Source: Chaetoceros tenuissimus
Taxonomy: Eukaryota > Bacillariophyta > Thalassiosirophyceae > Chaetocerotales > Chaetocerotaceae
Assembly: GCA_021927905.1 (NCBI GenBank)
Contig: BLLK01000051.1
Span: 1,302,001 to 1,366,000, forward strand
Direction: 5' to 3'
Length of the DNA: 64,000 nt
Positions 45,521 through 56,500 of the stretch are shown here, one piece after another (the stretch's first letter is position 1; each line of letters starts with the position of its first letter). Position numbers and translations under genes: made by a program. A model generated the notes under the pieces. The model was given only the letters and a program-made list of their open reading frames with translations, did not search any database and had not been told where the DNA came from.

Positions 45521-46934
45521 ATGCCATCGTATAAAAGAATTGCTGTATTGGCTGCTCTTGCAGCAGTACATGAAGCTTCTGCAGCATTTGCACCATCAAC
45601 AGGAGGATCCTTTGCAAAGGTACCTTCGTCCACTGTTTCGACTTCTACTGGTGTATCTACCAGTACTTCCTTAAAATCTGCTCAATCAGATCCATTGACT
45701 GGAATCAATTCCGTCGGAGAGGCTGCTCGTCCTTTTAGAAGAACTGTTTACACTCATGATGATTGGGTAAGTTATCTTAAAAGATATGATGTCAATATAT
45801 ATATCCTAATATTACATAGCTAGGCCATTCTTTTATTTACTGCTTTCTCACTCATTTCCTCTTTTTACTCCAAAGATTGAACACAGATCATCCGATAGAT
45901 TCTACAAAAATCTAGTCACACTCACAGACTCGGGAATCTTTCGTTCCCTCTTTCGAGAAGTTGCAACCACCACAGTAGTCGCTGGATTCCTCGTTACTTG
46001 GAATTGTATCTTTGGAGATTATCAAGATTTCACAGGCATGGTACACGATGGACCAATGAAGGGTGTACTTCCAATCCTATCCATGCCATTGGTGCCATTT
46101 ACATTAGTTTCACCATCTATTGGACTCCTATTGAGTTTCAGAGCGAATACTGCCTACAAGAGATGGGATGAAGCGCGTAAAAACTGGGGAATGAATATTA
46201 ACCATACCCGTGACCTTGTACGTCTTGGGAATGCTTACTATGATAGAGCTGCTGTTTCACCTGAACGTGCAGAAGAAGATCTCAAGAGACTTGCGCTTTG
46301 TACTTGGGCATTTGTACGTAGTATGAAGCGTCATCTATCTCCAGAATGGGAAGATGAAGAAGCATTTAAAAAGGAGATGCTGGAAAAGTTACCAAAGGAA
46401 CAGGCAGAAGCTGTCTTTGCTGCGGCACATAGACCTAATCGTGCTCTTCAAGATTTGAGTCTTGCCATTGAGAATTTACCAATGCACTTTGTTAGAAAGG
46501 ATGAGATTCATAGAGCAGCAACTATTTTTGAGGATAACCTTGGTTCTTCTGAGCGTTTGTTGACTTCTCCTATTCCATTGTTTTATTCAAGACATACTGC
46601 GAGATTCTTGTCTGTATGGTTGTTGCTATTGCCATTTGGACTTTGGGATCCACTTGGAAATTCATGGAATCACATTGATTTGATCCCTGCACACTTTTTC
46701 TTGAGTATTTTCTTGTTTGGTATTGAAGAATTGGCTACTCAGCTAGAGGAACCATTTACCATTCTTCCAATGCAGGGATTCTGTGATAAGATTTACAATT
46801 GGTGTACAGAGATTGTATCTTTTGCTCCAGGCTCCAATGGTATGCCTGTACATAGTGACGGTGGAACTCCAAGTGCTGGAGCAGGAATGTTATTGGAAAA
46901 TGTCAATGGAGAAATTGCTTACCCACGTCAATAA
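45521..46934 (+). CDS. Plastid-targeted bestrophin-like channel protein 2
   Basis: Exon 1 45521-45766 and exon 2 45876-46934 with a 109-nt intron; 434 residues. The start MPSYKRIAVLAALAA was chosen because it opens a signal peptide running to the plastid motif ASAAFAP; 42 further open codons upstream are read-through. The mature part has the bestrophin motif KRWDEARKNWG and the EELATQLEEPFTILP segment. Intron 1 lies at the same place as in bestrophin 1 (after DDW), but the second intron of that gene is missing. Parts of the coding sequence are almost identical between the two genes. It lacks the long Ala/Glu C-terminal extension of bestrophin 1. A thylakoid anion/bicarbonate channel is inferred. 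Confidence 0.9.
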
Positions 46935-47488
46935 ACATTGGAATTTTATTTAGGCGTCATGAGTTAGAAGTAGTGAATAGCAATTGAAGCAAATCATGTG
47001 ATGTAGGGATTGGCTTTTGAACATTCATGAAAATGGAAAATGACGAGACAATGACAACTGCTGTTTGTTGTAGAATGTAGAATATAAACAATACTTGAGC
47101 AGTGAAATTATTTTTTATTTTGTTTTCAAGTAAGTAGGTAGTAGCAGTTGTTTATTCATGTCAGCATGCTTATATATCTTCCATGATTCTCTTGCTAGAG
47201 CGGATGCGAGAACTCTGTGCTTGTGGAAGCAATACTTCTCCAACGAGTACGTAGATTCTGGCGGTAAAAGTTGTTTCCCTATTCACAAAGGTTTAGATCA
47301 AATTATATGCAAGAAATGAAACCAAAACAAGGACTCCCCCCTCAATATTAACGGCAGTATTAATAAGGCTTACTGCTACTTGTACTTCGTACGTGCTTTT
47401 CATTCCAATCTTATGCAAATATGAATCATCCCTTCTTGTTCCAATCATCATCATCTCTCTTCCCATCTTCCCATCTTCCATTCATGTT
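46935..47488. other. intergenic, convergent 3' ends
   Basis: About 550 bases between bestrophin 2 (+) and the MYND gene (-). Nothing was recognised. Confidence 0.5.
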
Positions 47489-49119
47489 TTATTCCAGATC
47501 CTCAAAATGCACTTCCTCATCTTCTTCATTCTCCTCTTCCTCGTCGTCATCCTCCTTGTAGCGAATACGCAATTCTTCAATATTGATGGTATTTTCCACT
47601 TCTCCATCATCATCCATGACATGTGCCACTCTCTGTCCATTCCTGGTATCAAGATTGACTGCTCTTCCACTGACAAGTGCCTGTACAAGATCATCATTCG
47701 CGCGAAACCCACCCGATCCAGCCATGGAAGCAGGTCCAGTCATTGGCTGTTTTAAATTCATGGTAAACCGTTCTTTCCCATCTTCATCTACAAACACATC
47801 ATCACCAAGTTCCTCCCTCAATTGTTTCAAACCCAAGCCATCCGCCAAAAAGTCATCACAACCAATACAAAACTTTTCAAGAAACTTTTTCTTCTCTTCA
47901 CTACTCGCTTGTCTCAATTTACGATATTTTCTCATCAACGGACACCAAACATCATGACCAATCCTGACTCCATAATCTTTATGAATGGTAAAGGAACCCT
48001 GTTGACATTGTCTACTACAATAACAAGCCAATTTACATTTCCCACATTTCAACCTGACACTCTCCTTGGAAGCCTTTTGTTCACAGGTATAACAATGTTC
48101 CTTGAAAATATGTTTTTGATTCTCCAAATAACCCTTGAGGCAATTGATGGCATTTTGGTTGGTATGACCGTGTACAAGGTATTGATATTGTGCAATCACC
48201 AGTGAGCACATGATGTTATTTTGTGTGAAATCAGGTCGAGTCCATAACTTGTTAACTTTCAATAACAATTGTTTCTTTTCTTCCTTACTGAGGGAAGCAT
48301 CACATCGTAATTGTTCGGTATAAGTCACTGCTGCTTCTAGTGCATATTCCGGTGATTCAAACGGTGGACCATGACTATCCAAAATCTCCTTGGCAAGATC
48401 CCATTCTTGAAGAATTCTCAAGTCAACTAGTAAATCATGTACATTGGCACGAGTTTGAGTCAAGTCATGTCCTTCCTCCCTCAAATAATGTATCATTTTC
48501 TTGAACTTATCGATGGTTTTCTGCATCACTGCTGTGTCATTTCTTCTCAATTTGAAATTAACGAGTTGAACCACAATTTCAATCTCCATATAGGCACATT
48601 TATGTTGATTGGATTTGAATGTAAAACTCCTTGAAATGTATTTCTGTCGCATTTCATTGAACAATCTGATAATTTGTACATAATTTCGTTTGGAGAATTC
48701 AATGAAAATGAGTTTGGCGTAGATTGCAATAAATGTTTGATTGTTTTTATGATCCATTGCAAACATTTGTGGATGGTCCATTTCAATTTGTTGATAGTAT
48801 TCGAGTGCCTTTTGTGCGGAAGCGAGTGCTTCGTCGAATTGATGGCTTTGGAGTTGATAAGAGGCCATTTCTGATGCTCGTTTGTGTTTTTGGACGAGAG
48901 ATTGAAATCTTCGATTGTTGGTTCCTGGGCCTGATGATGATGATGATAGTGAGAGATGAGAGAATAGGGAGATTAGTAAGTTGTAATACAAACAACAAGT
49001 GTGAACACGACTCGTGTAAAGTATAACTAGAATATAGATGTGTCATGTCAACATAAAGAAAGAAACTCACCGCCACCGACCACTACAGTCCCTCCACCTC
49101 TGTTGTTACTTCTTGCCAT
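47489..49119 (-). CDS. MYND-type zinc-finger protein with helical repeats
   Basis: Exon 1 49119-49071 (MARSNNRGGGTVVVGG) and exon 2 48930-47489, intron 140 nt; 496 residues. The N-terminal two thirds is helical with TPR-like pairs (for example FDEALASAQKALEYYQQ). The MYND finger spans about residues 296-346: CYTC, then CGKC, YCSRQCQ and a final HDVWC, giving the zinc-ligand order C-C-C-C-C-C-H-C. MYND fingers bind proline-rich peptides in co-regulators and assembly factors. The last 100 residues are acidic, ending in a run of Glu and Asp. There is no SET domain, so it is not a SMYD methyltransferase. A cytosolic or nuclear adaptor role is inferred. The spliced start replaces a hydrophobic read-through of the intron. 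Confidence 0.82.
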
Positions 49120-49613
49120 GACTCTTTGATGAATTAATTAAGTGAATCGATTACAAAGAAGGAATGAAGTAATGTAAGGAGAATAAAAGAAGCTGCCTTT
49201 CACACTTGCTTCTTTCATTAACGTGGACTGATTTGCTTGCTGGTTGCTGTTTTGAAAACGAATGGCTTCCCTCTTGATAGGCCATTTCAATTTTTCCGAT
49301 ACTCTGCAAATGGATTTTGATCTAGGTTTTTTTCGTTTTATAAATCCCTTTGCTGAGCAAATTAAATAGCATGATACCTTGCCAATACTTGTTTGATCTT
49401 GGCTTACAACGATACGTCATTGTTAACATGTAATCTTGTATAATATCATACAAGACCAAAATTAAGAATAGCAATATCTCTTCAAGATTTAGAATTCATG
49501 TTGTTTGATGTACCATACTATATTTGAAATTAATCATTCTTACGTTATGTCAGCAGGAAATTACATCGAATTGTATGGTCGTTATAACAGCTAATCGAAC
49601 ATCATCAAACTCC
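49120..49613. other. intergenic between two minus-strand genes
   Basis: About 490 AT-rich bases; no gene or repeat was recognised. It should hold the MYND gene's promoter. Confidence 0.5.
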
Positions 49614-50657
49614 TCAGTATTGAACCTCATCATCAATTTCAACTGACAACGAAAAAGAATTCTTGTAGAAATCTCCTGCATACTCAGTTTTCATTTTTGC
49701 TGTTACAGTCGAAGTGAAGAGCTCTTCAAGGTCTTCCTTGTCTCGACCAAGATTACACAGACGCGATATGCAATGAGGGTAATTTCTAATTTTGAATACA
49801 ATCGCTGTAGTCATGGCTTCAGAATCAGTATACATGACCTTGACTTTGTGCTCAATGACTTGTCCTCCCCGTCCCTCGCAAGTCTGCTGATGTTTTATCG
49901 ACAAGCATCCTTGAATGCTGTCTCCACATGCGAATGCTTCTTGAAGAGCATCCATGATTGGCACAGTCTCTGACCTCCCGTACACGTTTTGTAGTTTATA
50001 ACTTTTTACATGTAAATTCTGGAGTTGCTTTGTTTCTGAAATACATGCATCTGTAGTGATTTTACAAGATGCATTTTGAGATTCAACCTGCTGATTGAAA
50101 TGGAGCTCGAAACCTTTTGCAAAAATTGTTGAGAGCTGTTTGCGCAGCATGTTGGTATCGCACCATTTTGAAATACAAATTGGTGCTGAATCAAAGTCTA
50201 CAACTAAATCTTCTACACCACTATCATCATGAGAGTACCATTTACACTGCATATGAAGATTTATGGTCTGTGTCATACCTCCTATTTCACTGCATGTTTG
50301 TTGAAAAGAAGTTCGACCTATATAAAGCGGCGAATCGCCCGATGTATCAAGTGGTACGTGATCATAGTACCCTGGTATATTAAGAGTAAGTTTATGGTTC
50401 TCAATTGAGATTGCTTGTGGAAACAAGTTTTTGAAATATGGAGACGTGAACATGCTCTTATGCTCTTGGCCTGCAAACATATCTCCCGTTTTGACAAGGC
50501 ACTCGTCTAGATCATTGATAAGATTCATTTCAATGTTGGGGTAGCGTTTCTCATCTTGTTGCTTTGTTGCTGCTTCGATTTCCACCAATGAATTGGCACA
50601 TAGAAGGACTAGAACGCACAGCGACGAGTAAGAGATTGAACTGAAGATGGAGTGCAT
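49614..50657 (-). CDS. Secreted Cys-module protein related to the silaffin-like gene
   Basis: Single exon, 347 residues. The N-terminus (MHSIFSSISYSSLCVLVLLC) is a signal peptide. It holds two copies of a module that opens with a Cys near GG (CSEIGGMTQTINL, CEGRGGQVIEHKV) and closes with C-x4-C (APICISKWC, NYPHCISRLC), each followed by a helix and a further Cys. The closing motif NYPHCISRLC is close to NYPACVSRMC in the silaffin-like protein at 42676-44838, so the two share a module, but this protein has no Ser/Lys clusters. The function is unknown; a wall-associated or carbohydrate-binding role is possible. Confidence 0.7.
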   Translation of the reverse strand: MHSIFSSISYSSLCVLVLLCANSLVEIEAATKQQDEKRYPNIEMNLINDLDECLVKTGDMFAGQEHKSMFTSPYFKNLFPQAISIENHKLTLNIPGYYDHVPLDTSGDSPLYIGRTSFQQTCSEIGGMTQTINLHMQCKWYSHDDSGVEDLVVDFDSAPICISKWCDTNMLRKQLSTIFAKGFELHFNQQVESQNASCKITTDACISETKQLQNLHVKSYKLQNVYGRSETVPIMDALQEAFACGDSIQGCLSIKHQQTCEGRGGQVIEHKVKVMYTDSEAMTTAIVFKIRNYPHCISRLCNLGRDKEDLEELFTSTVTAKMKTEYAGDFYKNSFSLSVEIDDEVQY

Positions 50658-51337
50658 TGTCCTCGGTGGTGCAGGTATACTATGAAATGAGAGTTACATT
50701 GATTTTGTGCTTCTTCGTGCACTAGATGCTGGATACCACGATGCTACTCCACGATGCCATTCCTCGATGCGACTCCACGATGATGATGATTGCAACTAGT
50801 TTCCTTCATGCATTTCTATTTTTTTTTTCGAATAAAAACTGTCTGAATAGTAACGTCTATTTTCCTTTTTATCATTTTGATTCTGCATGTGAAAATCCAT
50901 TTGAACAAAAGAAATCCAATTGCTGAAGTGGAATATCTTTGATGTGTTACGTGAATCTTCTCTCTTGTTTGGCTTCTTGACTCTTGACTTCCTCTTCTCT
51001 GTGCAAAATTAAAGATACTACGTCATTGTTGATCATGCCAATCTTGTCAAATATATTTAGTCTTTTACAAGACCACGTTTAGATCATATTGGCCGAATTT
51101 CAAAATATGACAGTTTAGATGCGACATACAATCACACAAACCAGAATAGAAAAGCTTTTTCCTTCATTATTTGAGTCGTGGCCTTCCGGAAAAATGGATT
51201 GAAACACAACGCAACACACTGATGCTGCAATTAGAACAAGAAACTCATTCTAGTGAGACTAGTTCAAGCTAGTGCTTCTATCTATTCGACCCTACACTCT
51301 ACAGACTTCTTTAGATAGGTATAGCCCATTCCATGCA
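50658..51337. other. intergenic, divergent promoters
   Basis: About 680 bases with short CCACGATGC-type repeats (around 50730-50785). No gene was recognised. Confidence 0.5.
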
Positions 51338-52921
51338 ATGATTTTATGGCGCATTCTGTTGCTATGGTGCTGCATTACAAATATTGCTTGTGCCATGCAA
51401 TTGACTGGGAATGCTCGAGGCTATGAGTACAGCTACACTTCTTCAATACTCCATATTCTATTATTGGTAATGAGTAATACCCCATCATGTTTTGCACAAA
51501 GAAATCATGTTACAATGCAAGATGAATTTGCACAGAAGAAACGAGTAGTCAAGAGATTCAATGTAGTGGAATTGAGACAAAAGTCTACAACTGTATTGAA
51601 AAAAGTGCGGAAATTGATTCAAGTACATCATCCTCAACACAACAAGAATGCCAAGGCACCCAAAACTAGTCCACAAAAGAGTAAAACTGAACTTGACAAT
51701 AGTAATATTTTGCAAAGGTCGAAACGAAAACTTGTTTTGGAAAAAGAGAAAAAGCAAGTGAAGAAGAAACGTACAAGAAGGGCACTGCAGACACAGCCCG
51801 TAGTGACTGAATACAATGTATTTAAACATGAAAAGATTGTATATGATGCTTATGTGCATGATATTGCGGGAATTATGGCAAGATCTATTGGTCTCTCGTC
51901 AACGAAAGCACCTGCTCCGACACCAACCTCTACCAAATTTCCAAGTCCAGTGAGTACCAAATTTCCAAGTCCAGTGAGTACCAAATTTCCAAGTCCAGTG
52001 AGTACCAAATCTCCAAGTAGTTCATATCCATCGTCTATTGAAAATAGATCAACCAAGATTCCCACCATTTCTACTAAAAATCCAAGTACCTCGTTTGCAC
52101 CGTCGACTCTGCCTTCCAAAATACCAACGAATATGCCCTCTCCTTCACCAATTGTTGTTGCGTCGACCATGCCTTCTTTAGAAGATTCCTCTATGCCGTC
52201 GAATAAACCATCATTCAAACCATCTATAATACCCACCATTGCAAAATCGAGCAAACCAAGTCATGTACCTTCAGTGCAAGTCGTAGTGTCAACGAAACAA
52301 CCATCGCGAGCTCCTGTTACAAGTAGCAATGCTCCATCTACTACCATGAACAGATCAACAAAACAGCCAACACGTGCTCCAATCATTGTAGTTTCTTCTA
52401 TGCCATCTATAGTCGATATTTCAGTAGTTCCATCACGTCAAGTTATTTCTACCAAGCAGCCTACTCAATCGCCTGTTGGGGTTGCATCTCCATACACAAA
52501 TCCTTCGTCAAGACCATCATTGCTACCAAGTCAAGACAACTCTCTTTCACCATCCATTGCGAAATCAAACTCACCAACCATGACGTCTGCTATACCCTCT
52601 GTGCTAGATTCGAATAGACCATCTTTTCAACCTTCCAGCAAACCCTCCATTAGTCCAAGTCATGCTCCAATCATCCAACCATCCGATCGGCCCTCTGCAA
52701 ATCCAACATTTCAACCATCCGATCGTAGTCGTGTCATTGTCACATTTGCACCAACACCACCTGATAACATTCAAAGTGTAAGAGGTATTTCCAACGCTTC
52801 CAAAGTTTATATAAGTGTTACAACTGCTTTGGCGGCTGGAATGGTGGCGGGTATGTTTTTCTTATTTCGATCTAGGAGGCGGAGAGAAGAACGGTATAGG
52901 TTTCGAAGATTTGCAGTGTAA
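51338..52921 (+). CDS. Cell-surface protein with Pro/Ser/Thr-rich stalk and C-terminal anchor
   Basis: Single exon, 527 residues from the first in-frame ATG, which opens a signal peptide (MILWRILLLWCCITNIACA). A basic region of about 100 residues follows (KKQVKKKRTRRA), then a 280-residue stalk of P-S, P-T and T-K repeats, including three and a half copies of the octapeptide TKFPSPVS (24-nt DNA repeats at 51932-52010). Near the C-terminus is a membrane helix (VTTALAAGMVAGMFFLF) followed by a strongly basic tail (RSRRRREERYRFRR) that should stay in the cytosol. This is a type I membrane protein with a likely O-glycosylated stalk, as in diatom frustulin- or pleuralin-like surface proteins; no catalytic domain is seen. 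Confidence 0.75.
   Translation: MILWRILLLWCCITNIACAMQLTGNARGYEYSYTSSILHILLLVMSNTPSCFAQRNHVTMQDEFAQKKRVVKRFNVVELRQKSTTVLKKVRKLIQVHHPQHNKNAKAPKTSPQKSKTELDNSNILQRSKRKLVLEKEKKQVKKKRTRRALQTQPVVTEYNVFKHEKIVYDAYVHDIAGIMARSIGLSSTKAPAPTPTSTKFPSPVSTKFPSPVSTKFPSPVSTKSPSSSYPSSIENRSTKIPTISTKNPSTSFAPSTLPSKIPTNMPSPSPIVVASTMPSLEDSSMPSNKPSFKPSIIPTIAKSSKPSHVPSVQVVVSTKQPSRAPVTSSNAPSTTMNRSTKQPTRAPIIVVSSMPSIVDISVVPSRQVISTKQPTQSPVGVASPYTNPSSRPSLLPSQDNSLSPSIAKSNSPTMTSAIPSVLDSNRPSFQPSSKPSISPSHAPIIQPSDRPSANPTFQPSDRSRVIVTFAPTPPDNIQSVRGISNASKVYISVTTALAAGMVAGMFFLFRSRRRREERYRFRRFAV
51932..52010 (+). repeat. 24-nt in-frame tandem repeat
   Basis: Three complete and one partial copy of ACCAAATTTCCAAGTCC plus CAGTGAGT, virtually without differences, encoding TKFPSPVS. 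Such repeats are prone to length change between alleles. Confidence 0.85.
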
Positions 52922-53548
52922 TATTTATAGTTTTTATAAAAATAAGTTCGAGTATATGTTATGGTGGTTATGCTTTATTTCAAGTTTCTACAAATAATTG
53001 GGTCGTTGATATTTGGTAAATGACAAAAGATAATTTCAGCAAGAAATTTTCAATTGAAATAGGATAAAATTGAAATATAGGTAGTAGGAAAATCATAAAA
53101 ATCTAGCACATTACAACAGTTATGGTCAAATAAAAGGCTACAATACAAAGCTTACGGAAATAATTTCAATACAACGAGTATGAATGATTTACGGCAATGC
53201 AATGCATTCAAACTGACGTACTTCATCAATGTTCAAGATGAAGGGAAGCTCAACTTGCAGTCAAGCAACATCATCTTTCCTTCCCAATACTGTGTGGTAC
53301 AATACTACACACGACTTCCCGCGGTTCTCTTTCTGGTATTTGTGCGGGAAAAATCATAGGTCATTATACTTCATTGTACGTACAGTGTTTCATCAGTTGT
53401 CTTCATTCGTGTTGGAAAAAGCCTAAAAGGTCACGTGTCTTGCCTTTGATAGGTCATTTTGATTTGATGACCTGCATAAAATTCAGCGAGGAACGACGAG
53501 ACGATGAGATGCTTGCTTGCAACTCCGTTTTACACATAATTTCCCGAA
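52922..53548. other. intergenic, promoter of the DUF1800/DUF1501 gene
   Basis: About 630 bases. No gene or repeat was recognised; short frames here are not supported. Confidence 0.5.
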
Positions 53549-56500
53549 ATGAAGCTTAGTATCACTTCATCATCAATTGCTTTTCTCTCCCTTTTAGGGA
53601 TCTCGAGCTCTAATGCTCAACTCTCTTGTGGATCTGTAGGTGGAGCATTCACAACAGCTAATGGTAAGTTTAGTTCTTTAGATGCAATACTAGGAAGGCA
53701 ACTAGCTAGCTCGAGCAGTCCCTTGATGATGATTACTACTTGGAGTGAATCGTACTTGTCACTATCAATAATACGATATTAAACTCGAAACTCTTCCTTC
53801 TAACGATTTTAATCCTTCAGGAGATGTTACTGCCCTTTCTCTTACAAAGAGTGCATCTGATACTCTATGTATGCTCTTTCGTGTGTCGGTAGCACCTTCT
53901 TCAAGTGCCACTCTTGACACTTTATCTCCAACTTCAACCTTGGCAGATTACTATCTAACTCCAGTTGCCAGATCTTATCAAGGAAATGATTGGCAGCGAG
54001 TAGGAGGAAAATATGCTCAGCATCTTGAAATCACATGTGCAGCATCTGATTGTGATTTGACTATCCCTGCACTTCCTCTATTACCAGAGGGTAAATTTGT
54101 ATTGATGCCTTTTGTTCATTCTATTTCAGATAGAGCAGAAGTATCTCGTTTCTATCAACAGACTACCTTTGGACCAACCATGGCTATGATCAATGGATGG
54201 GATTATACCTCTCCTATGGAGAATGAAATGGCTGCTTGGGTCAAGAACCAAATGAATGAAGCTACGACTCCAATCACTTCTCATCGTGCCTTCTTTCGCG
54301 AAAGAATTAATGGAGAATTGGAATATTGGGAGGAAGGGGTGAATCTTGATCAATGGAGAAAGCAAATGTTTAAAACAAGAAATTTTTGTAATGCTGGAGC
54401 TAGATGGACCAAGTATGCTTTTAGCACAGACGATTATGGCCAATACCTCACTGCTACTAGTCAAGGCGATGGGACTTATTTAATTACCGATGAGCTTGGG
54501 TTTCCAAGAACTGTGAATGCTTGGATTCGTGAAGACACCGAAACTCCCATTGGAGAGGGTAGCTTTCAAGTGAATTGGCATGTGTCTGAAAATCTTGGAG
54601 GAAGAGTGTAAGTAATTTCTCCGTTTTATTCACACGAATGGATGTCGCATGGTGAATCCAATTTGGTTTCAAATGACTCACCTCTGTTCGCGCCTTTTCC
54701 CATAGTTCACTTTTTGATCCAAGCACAAATTCATACTTCAATTTACAAGGAGGAAATCCTCCTGTAGTTCTTCCTTTGACTGCTGCGAATACTGCTTTTG
54801 TAGATCTTCCAGCTGAATCTGAATTCATTACAACCCCAATCATTACCTCTAGAAATTATTGGGATGTCAAGTATGATGAGACTCTCTACTTGAACTTTGA
54901 CCTCACCGATCCATTCTGTGCAACCTACGATCCATTTAATACAAGAAGTGTGGTTGGAACTCTTGCTGGTTCTTCCACTCAGGTTCGCTTTGCGAGATAC
55001 ATTGAGTTCAGAGATAACACCATCGAAACTCCACTTGAGTCAGGTGGATCAGACATTGAAGCATGTTCCAATCCTCTCATGGATTTCAAAAATGCAGAAA
55101 CGTGTAAAATTTCTAGCTCTCCGAATGCATGCATGACTAACTACTATGAAGAATTTCCAGCTGGTAGTGCTGTCTTAGTTTGTGGATCTGATTCCGAAGT
55201 AGCGAACAATCCAACTGGTCAAAGTATCTTTCACGCTGCATGGACAACTGATTTGAAGGGAGGTGATAACACTGCAGACCAGAAGAAGAATGTTTTTGCA
55301 ATGATTGCTATTGATAGCGACAACACACTTGATCAATTAAGACAGAGAGTTGCTTGGGCTTTGAGTCAAATTGTTGTTGTGACTCCTAATCAGATCACCA
55401 ATCCCGAGTTCTCTGAGATCTTTTTGAATTACTACGACATCTTTGTAAAGAATGCATTCGGAAATTACTTTGATATCTTGAAAGAAGTGTCTTATTCTCC
55501 TATGATGGGAGAGATGCTTGGATTTGTGGATTCCAAAAGTAAACCATACATTTTAAGTTCCACGGGAGTGATCGCGTTCCCAGATGAGAATTATGCGCGT
55601 GAAGTAATGCAGCTTTTCTCGATCGGTGTACATCTTCTGAATATGGATGGAACCAAGATATTAGACAGCAATGGTCAGCCTATTTTGACTTATACTGATA
55701 CCGACATTCAAAACTACAGTAGAGCATGGACTGGATTTGAACACTCTCATAGAAGATCAAATCAAGAAGCGTACTATTGGGATATTGGTAATAGAATTGA
55801 TCCTATGATTATCAATGGATTATGGAGAGACTTCTTCCCAAAGGCTGATCTTTCAGGAGGATACATTGGTGATCGCTATCCTCTTTGTGCTGACTTGCCT
55901 GCTAGACACTTTTTGCATAAAGGTTAGTATTGCCTTAGCATACATTCTAAGAAGCACTTCTATTTTTCTCACATATTCTGACTCTACTTCTATTTGTTTA
56001 CAGGTGCTACTTTTCGTCTTGTCGGTTCTTCAAAGAAGCCACTGTTAAGAACTCAGCCTGATTGGTGGTTTTCTAATAACTACAGCATCCGCATGCTCGA
56101 GTTGGACTCAAATTCAGAATTGTTGAATGCCCTCTGTAATGATAGTGGAAATGGATGCGAATTCCCTGCAGTTGTTACTCTCGACACGAATCTCAATTGT
56201 GTTGGAGTAGAATGCGAGGTTGATGATATGCGTCTGATCAAGGTTGCTTCTAATCCAGATGTACATTACGAATACGTCAGACTTCCTTGTGTTGAGCAGA
56301 CATTCTATGAAAACTCTCTAACTGTACAAAACGCCTGGCCTCGAATCAGCCTATGTGCTAATGGAGACCTTAGTGTCGCACAGGAAGCGTGTTGTGAGTG
56401 GCCAACTTGGACGGATCCTGGAGCTGTCACAGATTGTAGATACTCTGTAGAGAAGACTAAATTTTCGACATCCGCCCAACGTTGTGCCGCTAGATTCCCA

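Noticed and set aside
48931-48991. Hydrophobic N-terminus (MYYNLLISLFSHLSL) on the MYND protein
   Set aside because: It is intron sequence; a spliced exon at 49119-49071 joins in frame with good GT-AG sites.
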